Position numbers and translations under genes: made by a program. This document shows positions 1 to 8,581 of a stretch of 10,357 nucleotides of DNA, piece after piece. Source of the DNA: Patescibacteria group bacterium UBA5124 (GTDB taxonomy: Bacteria; Patescibacteriota; Gracilibacteria; Absconditabacterales; Absconditicoccaceae); NCBI GenBank assembly GCA_002414185.1, contig DHYS01000034.1, positions 40,047-50,403 on the forward strand, in the 5' to 3' direction. The notes under the pieces are model-generated. The model ran no database searches, was not told the origin of the DNA, and worked only from the letters and a program-made list of their open reading frames with translations. Position 1 is the stretch's first letter, and each line of letters opens with the position of its first letter.

Positions 1-227
1 ATGATATTGTTTTTGCAAACCATTTTTCAGAGAAAAGCAGATCCAAATGAGATCTTTGCAAAGAAATCGGAGCAAGTATCATGATTGAAGACAACCTCCA
101 ATACGCAGAAGAACTAGCTCAACACGACATCACTACCTATCTTCTCGCTAAACCACGAAATATTCAATATCAAAACACCAACCCACAAATCATCAAAGTA
201 AACTCTCGAGAAGAAATACTTATCTAA
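1..227 (+). CDS. HAD-superfamily 5'-nucleotidase-like protein, C-terminal part (5' end outside window)
   Basis: The frame opens in codon 3-5 and closes at TAA 225-227, giving about 75 C-terminal residues. The visible pattern is DIVFANHF, then GASIMIEDN, then ITTYLLAKPRN, and finally a VNSREEIL end. This order (a Ser/Asn turn, an acidic IEDN loop, a short strand leading to a P-R/W-N turn, a Val-x-Ser-x-x-Glu-Ile-Leu tail) matches the end of HAD-fold nucleotidases of the NT5C type, where the IEDN/DD loop supplies Mg2+ ligands for dephosphorylating nucleoside monophosphates. One in-frame TGA (48-50) must be read as glycine. The nucleophilic DxD motif would lie upstream and cannot be checked, so substrate is unknown. 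The next gene starts 16 bases downstream on the same strand, so the two are probably co-transcribed. An alternative is another small HAD phosphatase. Confidence 0.72.
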
Positions 228-243
228 TATTCAAAAAAACTCT

Positions 244-2778
244 ATGTTAAACCTCATCGCAATCACTTACAACAATATATGACCATTCAAAGATACGCCC
301 ATCTCAATTTTTTTTCAAACAGGAAAATTTCTCATCAAAGCACCAATAGGAACTGGAAAAAGTTTTCTTTTTTTTGATGGACCAATGTATGGACTATACA
401 AATACAGTTCAAGAAATATGCTCAACAATCAATCCAAAGAATGAACTATCAAAATCCTTTTTGAACTCAATGACGAAATTCGATTGATCATCAGAACTAT
501 AAGCAAAGCAAAAACCAAAGAAAGCTGTACATCAAAACTTTTCAAAATACAAAATTCAAGGGACATCGAAAATCTATTTTGATCAGAAACCATAAAATAC
601 AATTCAGATATTCAGGCGATTTTCAATCAAAATCAGATATATCCAGAAGAAATTTCTTTCAAGAACGAAACAGATCTTCAACAAACTGTTATAGATTTCC
701 TTCCTCCTAGAGAAGTTTTTCTCAATACGGTTTTTTTGATGCAAGACTCTGACAATATTTTTGAATTACTTCCGAGCGAAAGATTAAACGTACTCAAAAA
801 CGTATTTGGTTTACTAGGAATAGACGAAGCTAAAGAAACAATTTCCGAAAAGAAAAAAGAAATTTCATACAAACTCAAAGCTTATACAGACACCAGCAAA
901 TATGATGAAAAAATTAAACAACTTATCTTATGATATACAAGCAATTACAAACAACTTATTCAACACATACATACAATCTGAACGCCAACTTCATTACCAT
1001 CAGAAATCGAAGAATTAATTGCAATTCAAGATAAACTCACCATCAATGAACTCAATAGTGATATTTTTTCACTAGACTCTATCTGATATATCAATGAGAT
1101 AATTATAGACAAAAAAAATCTCTATCAAAAACTCCAACAGCAAATCCAAAACAACCAAGATGAAATAAAAAAGAAAAAAAATCTGATGGACAGCAAGAGA
1201 CAAGAAAGAATTATTATTGAAAACAACAATTTAGAACTAGTTAAAAATATCAACAATATACATCCAGAAATACTTACAGAATTAAAAAACAAAAAAATCA
1301 CATTATCAAAAAAACAAGAAGAGATAGAAAAATCTTTAGATAAAGAAAGTATTTCAAATTTTATAAACAATTCAGCAAATCAATCATTCTTAGAAGATTT
1401 TTCTGAAAAAAACAATTCTATAAATATTACAGCAAGCTATTTATTGATACAGCATCTGACAAACAAAGGAAAATCTCTTCAAGAAAAAATTAGCAACATT
1501 CAACTCAAAATCAAAAACGAGGAATTAACACAAAAACATGAACAAGAAAAGCTAACAACAGAAATAGCAACCCTACAAGAAAAAGAAAAATCATTACAAA
1601 CACAATACAATCAGGTACTCTCTACCATAGAAGATTTTGACAAAAATACAGAGTCTCAAGCTATTTTTCATTGTGAAAAAATAGCAGAAAATTGTCCATT
1701 TATCAAAGTCATAAATAAAAAAACTTTTGATCAATTAGATATTCAAAAACAACAATTTGTCACACAAAAAACAACGATAGAATCTCAAATACAATCTATC
1801 AAAATAGTAATAGAACAAAAACAAAAAGAAGTCGGAATACAAAAAACAAACAATGAAATACAAGCTCTAAACAATGAAATAACTAATTACGAACAACATA
1901 TTCAGAATATAAAAAACTTTCTCAATCAAATAAACCGAAAATCAATACAAGAAAATCACAATCTCTATAGATCAACTTTAGAAGAAATCACTTCTACAGA
2001 CAAAAAAATAACAGAACAAGAATACCTACAATCTCAAATAGAGTCTTACAAACAACAAAAAGAAAAGAACGATGGAATATGCTTAGCTATAGATGAACAA
2101 ATAAACACAATAATTAAAGAAACTCAAGAATTAGAAACAAACCTCAACAACATCATTCAAGAATCTCAAACAATATCATATGATGCAATTCTCTCTGCAG
2201 AAAAAACTAATACACAGCTCCACAATTATCAACGCGATATTGTTTCACTGATAGAAGATTACAAAAAAATACAACTCGAAATAGGACAACTCAAAGAAGA
2301 AGAAAAAAGATTAACAAATCTTTACCTAATTTTCTCAAAAGAAATATTATTACTAGTACTTCAAGACCAACTTCCAATACTCAACGATATCATCAATGAT
2401 CAATTAAATAAAGTAGTCGACTACCAAACAAATCTTACACTCAACAAAAGTTCTACAGACAAACTAGAACTAGAAGCAAATATCATAGATGAAAAATGAT
2501 CCAGAGAAATCAAAAGTCTTAGCTGAGGACAAAAGATTATTCTAAAATTGGTATGGATGATAGCTATATCATCATATATAAACTCACCTATTCTCTTCTT
2601 AGATGAAACTATAAACAATCTAGATATTGATACAGTAAGCAAAGTAGCAGATATGCTCGAAGATTTTGTAAAACAAAAGAATATGAAATTATATACAGTT
2701 ACACACAACCAACAGATCCAAGACATGAATATCTGGGATCAAACAATAGAAATAAAACCCAATAACAAATTAGGATAA
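244..2778 (+). CDS. SbcC/Rad50-like SMC-family ATPase, read through 8 in-frame TGA (Gly) codons
   Basis: The product is 844 residues when TGA is glycine (codons at 280, 442, 580, 931, 979, 1084, 2497 and 2524). An N-terminal ATPase half carries a Walker A motif APIGTGKS (residues 33-40) and a FLMQDSDNIFELLP segment typical of SbcC/Rad50, in which the nuclease-linked ATPase senses DNA ends. Residues roughly 200-740 are a Lys/Glu/Gln-rich coiled coil. Near its middle lies C477-x6-C484-P-F, which may be a variant zinc hook, since the classical hook is CxxC. The C-terminal half has the signature SLSGGQK (first G, residue 761, is TGA), Walker B ILFLDE (783-788) and the switch histidine in VTHNQ (H821). 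This domain order is that of long hinge ATPases that tether DNA. No SbcD/Mre11 nuclease gene is seen beside it, and the upstream neighbour is a nucleotidase. The ATG start is the first in frame; no clear Shine-Dalgarno site precedes it. RecN- or SMC-like function is an alternative. Confidence 0.88.
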
Positions 2779-2788
2779 ATAGCTATAG

Positions 2789-2816
2789 TTGAAATTGATA
2801 TATATTTATCTATACT
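2789..2816 (+). promoter_or_regulatory. Sigma-70-type promoter for the MFS-like gene
   Basis: TTGAAA (2789-2794) and TATACT (2811-2816) are separated by 16 bases, close to the bacterial housekeeping consensus. Transcription would begin near 2823, which leaves a short leader before ATG 2852. This argues against starting the protein at the in-frame TTG at 2789 or the GTG at 2825, because both lie within the promoter or at its start site. No experiment supports it; the call rests on motif match and spacing. Confidence 0.55.
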
Positions 2817-2851
2817 ACGACCTCGTGAGATATTTTTATCCTAAGGTACCC

Positions 2852-4045
2852 ATGAGAAAACACAAAGATTTAATAATATTTCTAATAATCACTTTCTTAC
2901 GAAGTGCTTTTTTAGGTATGATAAAATTATTTCTTCGATCTGCACTCAAAGAAGATAGCAGAACATTAGAGGAAATAGCATGATATCTAAGCTTATGAGT
3001 AATGTTATCATATCTTTTTGGTGGTGCATTAGCATATACATTTCGTAAAAAACCAATCATAATACGATCATGAATTATTGTAATTGCTGGTTTATTGCTA
3101 TGATTTTTTACAGACTACTTTCCTTTTAAATATTTTACCATCATATTATCTATCATATGATTTTCATATGGACTATGGGTAACAATAAAAGGAATTATTA
3201 CAACTACAGAAATATTAGAATCATGACTTTCTGAAACCGTAATCAATGCTATAGTAAACATAGCTACTATACTAGGAATGTTATGATGATCATATCGATG
3301 ATTTTATGCATATAACCAATTACAAGAATTTTGATTTGTAATCATTGCAGGATTCTTATTATTAGCGACCATACTCACCTTCTTTCTAAATTACGATAAA
3401 GATTTCAAAAAACATACTATAATAAGTGCCGTAACTAAAGACATCCCTAATATACGAGGATCTATCAAAAGATACTTTTGGTTATTAATACCAATATCTA
3501 TACTACGAGCTATATCTACAGCTCTATGACAAAAAATGTTAGAAATAGGTGTAGATGTATTCAAAAAAGTGCCAACAAAGTGAATCATTATTATTATCTT
3601 ATCTTTCCTTGGAATCATTATAGGTCATATCATATCAACCTTCATCAAAAAAAGAAAGATATGAATATCTATGTTATTAACCATACTATTTTGAATAAGT
3701 ACATTTTTCTTTCCAAATCTTTTACAAAAAAACGATACATTTCTATTTATAAACATCTATAGTGTATATCTTTGACTCTTATTCTGAATAATAATCAACA
3801 TACTAGAAGGAAAATTTTATCACATGATCTGAGATGATCATAGAAAAGAATTTGGATCAGCAGCATATTGAATTCTCAATAGTCTATTCATATTTCTCAT
3901 AATGATTCTAGGAAACTACATGACCAAAAAAATAGGAAGTATAGCTACATTCTGAACATATGGAATTATTATATTATCTTGCATATTCTTTATGAGGAAA
4001 ATTAACAAAATATATTCCAAAAAAGAAGAAAATATATTAAATTAA
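2852..4045 (+). CDS. MFS-like 12-helix inner-membrane protein with 19 in-frame TGA (Gly) codons
   Basis: The product has 397 residues and ends at TAA 4043-4045. Reading TGA as glycine gives about 12 hydrophobic segments, beginning near residues 7-29, 44-64 and 70-90, separated by short basic loops such as TFRKK, FIKKRK and RKINK, with a longer charged loop in the middle (about residue 190). This layout fits the Major Facilitator Superfamily, but I see no diagnostic substrate motif, so cargo is unknown. The start ATG is favoured by AAGG (2843-2846) five bases upstream and by the promoter at 2789-2816. Nineteen of about 36 glycines are TGA, including a TGA-TGA pair near 3284, by far the heaviest use in the window. 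The gene follows the Rad50-like gene by 73 bases and is followed by a terminator. It may be a transporter or a membrane protein of some other role. Confidence 0.72.
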
Positions 4046-4070
4046 ATATTTTTTTGAAAATATGTCAACT

Positions 4071-4100
4071 AAAACTCACTTTAAACAAGGTGAGTTTTTT
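4071..4100 (+). terminator. Rho-independent terminator after the MFS-like gene
   Basis: AAAACTCAC (4071-4079) pairs with GTGAGTTTT (4090-4098), extended by a wobble and two A-T pairs, leaving a small AAAC loop. A run of six T (4095-4100) follows the stem. It sits 26 bases after the stop of the MFS-like gene and its T-run overlaps the next promoter. Confidence 0.75.
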
Positions 4101-4126
4101 GATAACAAGCCAATCTGGAGTATAAT
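4099..4126 (+). promoter_or_regulatory. Sigma-70-type promoter for the secreted cell-wall protein
   Basis: TTGATA (4099-4104) and a perfect TATAAT (4121-4126) are 16 bases apart. It starts inside the T-run of the preceding terminator and would place the transcript start near 4133, about 24 bases before ATG 4157. No recognisable Shine-Dalgarno site occurs in that leader. Confidence 0.65.
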
Positions 4127-4156
4127 AATAAAAAGGTTTTATTCCGGTATGTTATC

Positions 4157-6076
4157 ATGAAAAAACGACTTATTTCAGGTATTATTATTAGCTTATCTAT
4201 TGGATTTTCACACGGACAACTTATTTCAGATAGCGAAGAAATAGATAATTTTGATGTTAATTCAGCCGTATCCAATATCAATGATCTAAAATGAAGCGTA
4301 GAAAGCATTACCAAAGAACTTTTTGCTCTTGATGACAAAGAAAGAGATAACGGAAGCGGTAGTATTTCTGATAAATATAGAGAAACAAGAAATGAAATTG
4401 TAAGTATTATCAACAACATAAACACCACTACTGAAAAAGTTAATACCCTTCTAAGACAAGTATCTGCATACAAAAAAGAAATCATTAATGCTAGAGATGA
4501 AATTAAAGATTCTCAAACAGGAGCAGTTATTACAAAACAATATATGAGTGATTTTATAAATTTCATCTACAAACTAGATAATAAGCTCTATAATCAGACA
4601 GATAATAAAATTGATGATATTAAATTAATTATTAATTCTGACAACATTCCACGTACAATTGCAAATGACTACATGATACAATCAATGATCGTTCAACTTA
4701 ACAATCTTATTTCAAATCTTTATGCAAATGAAGAAGATCAATTAGATTCAATTAAAAAATATAATAAACTCAAAGTTCAAGCTCAAAATGATCTTCTTGA
4801 ATATGAAACAGACTTAGAAAAACTCCAACAAAAGAAAAATTATCTTGTACAGTTCTTATGATTATACAAGAAAGATAAACTTGCAAGACAGCAAACAATA
4901 ACTGAATTATTTGAAAGTACAAAATGAGTTCACGATAAGATTCAAGATTTATTGAAAGATGTAAAAAAATGAATCTATAAAGTAGATTTCAGTATTAATA
5001 AAAAACTTAAAGAATTAGAAAATATTGATAATGATTCAGAAGCATATCCTCTTGCTTGGCCTATCTACCCAATCTATGATATCGAAACATACTTCTGAGA
5101 TATTAACTTCCAAAAACAATATGGAATTCCTAGCTTAGGTATCCAAATCAAAGCAACACAAGGAGTACCTGTTTATGCAGCTCGTGATGGTATTGTATAC
5201 TACTCTATAGACAATGATAATATTGGTATCAATCGAACTATGCTTATGCATACTGATGGATATGTATCAGTTTATGAATATCTAAATAGAACTGTTGTAA
5301 AAGCTGGAGACATTGTAAGAAGAGGTCAACTTATCGGATACAGTGGTGGAGAACCAGGAACAAGAGGTGCAGGATTTATTTATAAAGGACCAAATCTTAG
5401 CTTCATGATCTTCAAAGATGCTGTAGCATTAGATCCATTTGATATCTTAGATGCAAGTATTGTAAAAGATAAATCAGTTTTACCAGATGGATATCAAATC
5501 AAATATCTTAGAGATAAATATGCTAGACCTATTGATATTACAGCTCTTACACTTATGACAGGAGAAACTCTTGCTGAAAGAGAATATCAATTCCTCAAAC
5601 TTTACGGAGTCGGAGTTTACAAAAATTCTCAATTCCGAGAAGATGCAACCAAAGGAACTAATATAGATAAAGATGTAGTAATCTGTATTGCCTTTGCAGA
5701 ATCTACACTCGGTAGATATCTTACTACTTCAAACAATATCGGTAACGTAGGAAACAACGACCGTGGAGACAGAGTTGCTATCAATGGAGTACTTGCCGGT
5801 GCTAGAGCAATTCCTCTAACTCTAAACAATGCATATCTAGGAAACTACCACACTATCAAACAACTCTCTAGATATGGAAACAAAGATGGAAAGATTTATG
5901 CATCATCGCCTATCAACTGGCAAACAAACGTACTCAAATGTCTTTCTCAAATCAAAGGATATTATATTCCAGAAGACTTTCCTTTCAGAGTATGACCAAA
6001 TCCAAACAAAAGTGGATCAGGAGAATATATTAGTGCAGATATTCTCAAAAAAATAGCTACCAAAAAAGATTTATAA
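4157..6076 (+). CDS. Secreted cell-wall protein: coiled coil, degenerate LytM (M23) domain, lytic-transglycosylase-like domain
   Basis: The product has 639 residues, with six in-frame TGA glycines (4292, 4859, 4925, 4970, 5096, 5993). Residues 1-20 (KKR, then a hydrophobic run, then SHG) form a signal peptide. Residues about 22-290 are charged and helical, like the coiled coil of EnvC-type proteins. Residues about 300-440 follow the LytM/M23 fold: a WP entry (301), VPVYAARDGIVYY, a VKAGDIVRRGQLIGYSG strand. The metal and catalytic residues are replaced: the H-x-G-x-D site reads S326-L-G-I-Q330, the YxHL histidine is Tyr375, and HxH is N413-L-S415. His365 in LMHTDG remains. Residues about 490-620 resemble a transglycosylase/glucosaminidase fold, with Glu515 in AFAESTLG and a NNIGNVGN segment. 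I infer a wall-targeting or activating LytM module coupled to a possibly active muramidase-like domain, acting outside the membrane. The gene is monocistronic, ending next to a terminator. Confidence 0.8.
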
Positions 6077-6080
6077 TAAG

Positions 6081-6118
6081 AAAAAACGAGGAAGGGAAAC
6101 CAACCTCGTTTTTTTTGT
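6081..6118. terminator. Bidirectional terminator, copy 1 of a repeated hairpin
   Basis: CGAGG (6087-6091) pairs with CCTCG (6104-6108). Inside it, GG and CC close a GAAA tetraloop (6096-6099) across two A-A mismatches. Six A before and nine T after the stem make it a U-tailed terminator in both directions, serving the cell-wall gene (stop 6074-6076) from the left and the PFK-family gene (stop 6133-6135) from the right. It is nearly identical to the hairpin at 7235-7270. Confidence 0.8.
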
Positions 6119-6132
6119 AATTAAAGTAATTA

Positions 6133-7152
6133 TTAATAACACAAGCCATTAAATACACGAACTCGTTCAGTAATTAAAGACCTCGTAAGACAAAAAGACT
6201 CTCCATCAAAAAATGGTTGAGCAAAAAGCTCATTTCCATCACTAGCAATCAATCCAGATACCCCTTGGAGCAAAGCATCCAAAGAAAAATATCCAAAAAG
6301 AGAAGCCATTTCCAAATCTTTTGCTGTAGGATTACCTCCCCGCTGAATTGCACCAATACATTGTGTTCTAACCTCTACCTTATGCTGAGAAGATTCACAA
6401 AGCATTTTCTTGATATCTTCTGATAATAGAGAAAGAGAACGAACATTTTTTGTATAACCTTCTGGAACAAAAATCATTGCAGAACGACGTGTTTTTTGAA
6501 GATGACACTCTTTAATATACTTCTCAACATTTTTAAGCGAAGACTCATCATCCTGCAAAAAAATACCTTCAGCAGTAGAAATTAATGCTCCAGACTCAGC
6601 TAAACTCGATGAAGTATCTCCCATAACCTCAACAATATAGATTCTTCTATGAGACTCTGCAGTAGATTTAAGTTTTCTCACATGTTCCAAAATAGAATTG
6701 AGACATGTATCATACCCAAGCGCATAATCAGTACCTTCCATATTATTATCAATAGTAGCTGGAATAACAACCATAGGCACGTTAAACTCTTCATGAAAAA
6801 GTTTACTTGCTGCATATGTCCCATTACCACCAATAGCAATAAGAGCATCGATGTTTGAATCTTGAAGATTTTGAAAGGCAATTTTGCGAGATTCCGGATT
6901 ACGGAAAGCTGGACAACGAGAAGTCCCTATAAAAGTCCCACCCAAATCAGCTGTACCACCAGACACATCATCTGAATACAAGTGATAACACTCACCCACA
7001 ATCAAACCTTCCAAACCATCTTGAAAAGCAATAATTTCAATATTTAAATGCCGAGCTCGACGAACAATAGCCCGAATAGCTGCATTCATTCCAGGAGCAT
7101 CACCCCCAGATGTAAAGACACCAACTTTTTTAATTTCACCTAAATTTTTCAT
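6133..7152 (-). CDS. 6-phosphofructokinase-family protein with replaced active-site residues
   Basis: The product has 339 residues, near the usual 320-340. Family motifs run in order: FTSGGDAPGMNAA (13-25), GTSRCPAF (76-83), IGGNGTY (107-113), PATIDNN (131-137), EVMG (175-178), AIQRGGNPTA (268-277). The family phosphorylates fructose-6-phosphate at C1. Compared with E. coli PfkA, catalytic Asp127 is kept (D135), as are R72, R162, R243, E222 and the QRGG arginine. However, Mg-binding D103 is Asn110, G124 is Ala132, D129 is Asn137, R171 is Asp179 and H249 is Ala268. It may therefore have a changed donor or substrate, or be non-catalytic. I start at ATG 7152; a TTG two codons earlier is possible. 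There are no in-frame TGA codons among about 31 glycines, unlike most neighbours. Copies of one terminator lie on both sides. Confidence 0.85.
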   Translation of the reverse strand: MKNLGEIKKVGVFTSGGDAPGMNAAIRAIVRRARHLNIEIIAFQDGLEGLIVGECYHLYSDDVSGGTADLGGTFIGTSRCPAFRNPESRKIAFQNLQDSNIDALIAIGGNGTYAASKLFHEEFNVPMVVIPATIDNNMEGTDYALGYDTCLNSILEHVRKLKSTAESHRRIYIVEVMGDTSSSLAESGALISTAEGIFLQDDESSLKNVEKYIKECHLQKTRRSAMIFVPEGYTKNVRSLSLLSEDIKKMLCESSQHKVEVRTQCIGAIQRGGNPTAKDLEMASLFGYFSLDALLQGVSGLIASDGNELFAQPFFDGESFCLTRSLITERVRVFNGLCY

Positions 7153-7194
7153 ATTCAATACAGTGTTTGATTTTTTTTTATTTTTGGAGTAGGG

Positions 7195-7222
7195 ATCATA
7201 AAAAATTTCTCTGAAATTACAA
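7195..7222 (-). promoter_or_regulatory. Promoter for the PFK-family gene
   Basis: Read leftward, TTGTAA (7217-7222) and TATGAT (7195-7200) are 16 bases apart. Transcription would begin near 7188, about 36 bases before ATG 7152. The promoter lies between the purM terminator (7235-7270) and this gene, so the gene looks independently transcribed. No Shine-Dalgarno site is evident in the leader, which is A-rich. Confidence 0.5.
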
Positions 7223-7234
7223 GAAAAAATATAA

Positions 7235-7270
7235 GAAAAAACGAGGAAGGATAAACCAACCTCGTTTTTG
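7235..7270 (-). terminator. Terminator of purM, copy 2 of the repeated hairpin
   Basis: ACGAGG (7241-7246) pairs with CCTCGT (7260-7265), with a loop that differs from copy 1 only in AT instead of G at its centre. Read leftward, the stem is followed by a U-run encoded by A 7235-7240. It lies 18 bases after the stop of purM (7288-7290). The flanks 7231-7250 match 6076-6095 exactly. Confidence 0.78.
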
Positions 7271-7287
7271 CAAAATTAAAACAAAAA

Positions 7288-8472
7288 CTAATACACAAAT
7301 TCGCCATATTCTGACTTGATAGTCAGTTTTTTACCACTTTGACCAGCAGGCAAAGCCTCAACACGGCCAACAATTTGAGCATCCAAAGCAAATTCTGAAG
7401 CAATAGCTATAATTTTTTTAGCTGTTTCTTGATCAGTATATACTTCAAATCGATGCCCCATATTGAATACCTTGTACATTTCTTGCCATTTAGTACCGGA
7501 CTGTTCGTGAATAATACGAAACAATGGCGGACAGGGGAAAAGATTATCTTTCACCACATGAACATCATCCACAAAGTGAAGTACCTTTGTCTGAGCACCA
7601 CCAGAACAATGCACCATACCATGGATTTTGGAACGTTCAATTTCTTGAAGCATTTTAATAACCACTGGCGCATAAGTACGCGTCGGAGACAAAACAAGTT
7701 TACCAGCATCTACACCCAAGCCTTCAATCATATCTGTAAGCTTATAACCACCACAGTAAACCAATTCAGGATTAGTAATTAATGGATTATATGCCTCCGG
7801 ATACTTTTCAGCAATATAATGTGCAAATACATCATGTCGTGCCGATGTTAAACCATTGGATCCCATGCCTCCATTATAAGAAGATTCATAGGTAGTTTGA
7901 CCAGATGACGAAAGACCAACAATTACATCACCAATAGCAATATTGGCATTATCAATGACATCGCTTCGTTTCATACGACAAGTAAGGGTATTATTTACCA
8001 CAATCGTACGGACAGAATCACCAACATCAGCAGTCTCTCCACCACCAGGATACAAACCAACACCAAGTTCTCTCAACTGTGCACAAAGTTCATCAGAACC
8101 ATTGATCAACGCTGAGATAACATCTCCTGGAATCAAATCCTTGTTCCTATCAATAGAAGAAGAAACAAGTATATTGTCAGTAGCGCCTATACACAGCAAA
8201 TCATCAACATTCATAATAAGAGAATCCTGGGCAATACCTTTCCATACCGACATATCGCCGGTTTCACGCCAATACAAATAAGCAAGAATTGATTTCGTTC
8301 CTGCTCCATCAGCATGAGTAACATTGCAATATTCAGGATCACCTGCCAAAATATCTGGCAAAATTTTACAGAAAGACTTAGGAAATAAACCTTTATCAAT
8401 CCGGCTAATAGCCTTAAGTACATCTTCTTTAGCAGCAGATACACCTCGCTGACTGTAACGATCTTGATTCAT
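7288..8472 (-). CDS. purM: Phosphoribosylformylglycinamidine cyclo-ligase (AIR synthetase)
   Basis: The product has 394 residues, ends at TAG 7288-7290 and starts at ATG 8472. PurM closes the imidazole ring of FGAM with ATP to give AIR, the fifth step of purine synthesis, in the cytosol. The ATP-grasp-like PurM fold is shown by HADGAGTKS (53-61), MNVDDLLCIGA, PGGGETADVG, a VGLSSSG strand and CSGGAQTKVLHF, followed by VFNMGHRF. It is longer than the roughly 345-residue E. coli enzyme and matches, as I recall it, the Bacteroidota type (RYSQRGVSAAKEDV start, KLVLSPTRTYAPV, KLTIKSEYGEF end). No other purine gene is in the window. There is no in-frame TGA among about 37 glycines, and its G+C is higher in the lines I counted. 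It is followed by the repeated terminator. I infer acquisition from a standard-code donor. Confidence 0.88.
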   Translation of the reverse strand: MNQDRYSQRGVSAAKEDVLKAISRIDKGLFPKSFCKILPDILAGDPEYCNVTHADGAGTKSILAYLYWRETGDMSVWKGIAQDSLIMNVDDLLCIGATDNILVSSSIDRNKDLIPGDVISALINGSDELCAQLRELGVGLYPGGGETADVGDSVRTIVVNNTLTCRMKRSDVIDNANIAIGDVIVGLSSSGQTTYESSYNGGMGSNGLTSARHDVFAHYIAEKYPEAYNPLITNPELVYCGGYKLTDMIEGLGVDAGKLVLSPTRTYAPVVIKMLQEIERSKIHGMVHCSGGAQTKVLHFVDDVHVVKDNLFPCPPLFRIIHEQSGTKWQEMYKVFNMGHRFEVYTDQETAKKIIAIASEFALDAQIVGRVEALPAGQSGKKLTIKSEYGEFVY

Positions 8473-8581
8473 AATAATTAGATTTTTGATTTATATTAGA
8501 AAATTTTATTATATTTTTATATAATTTTAAAGAAAAGTAAATATTCGATTATATAATTCAAGAGAAAATACAAAAATCTGA
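8473..8581 (-). other. AT-rich spacer upstream of purM, with only weak promoter-like sequence
   Basis: This 109-base gap between the cysS stop and the purM start is nearly all A and T. Read leftward, a perfect TATAAT occurs at 8548-8553 and another at 8508-8513, but neither has a good -35 box at the usual distance. Such boxes arise by chance in DNA this rich in A and T. It probably holds the purM promoter; I cannot place it. No hairpin with a T-run was seen, so read-through from cysS is also possible. Confidence 0.4.

Noticed and set aside
678..878. Leftward 66-residue frame opposite the Rad50-like N-terminus
   Set aside because: No domain, signals or support; antisense to a clear ATPase.
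2421..2726. Open frames on the opposite strand of the Rad50-like gene, and similar ones at 1125-1370 and 3391-3618
   Set aside because: They lack family features and lie antisense to full-length genes; they follow from AT-rich, stop-poor composition.
244..2778. Reading the Rad50-like region as a broken gene or pseudogene because of TGA codons
   Set aside because: All eight interruptions are TGA in one frame, none is TAA or TAG, and the reading restores the ABC signature; a decayed gene would carry mixed stops and frameshifts.
7153..7158. TTG start two codons upstream of the PFK-family ATG
   Set aside because: It is possible in principle, but the ATG at 7152 is a better start codon and neither has a ribosome-binding site that would favour the TTG.
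7429..8281. Rightward open frames inside purM (7429-7782, 7943-8281)
   Set aside because: They are shadows of purM, with no recognisable domain and no upstream signals.
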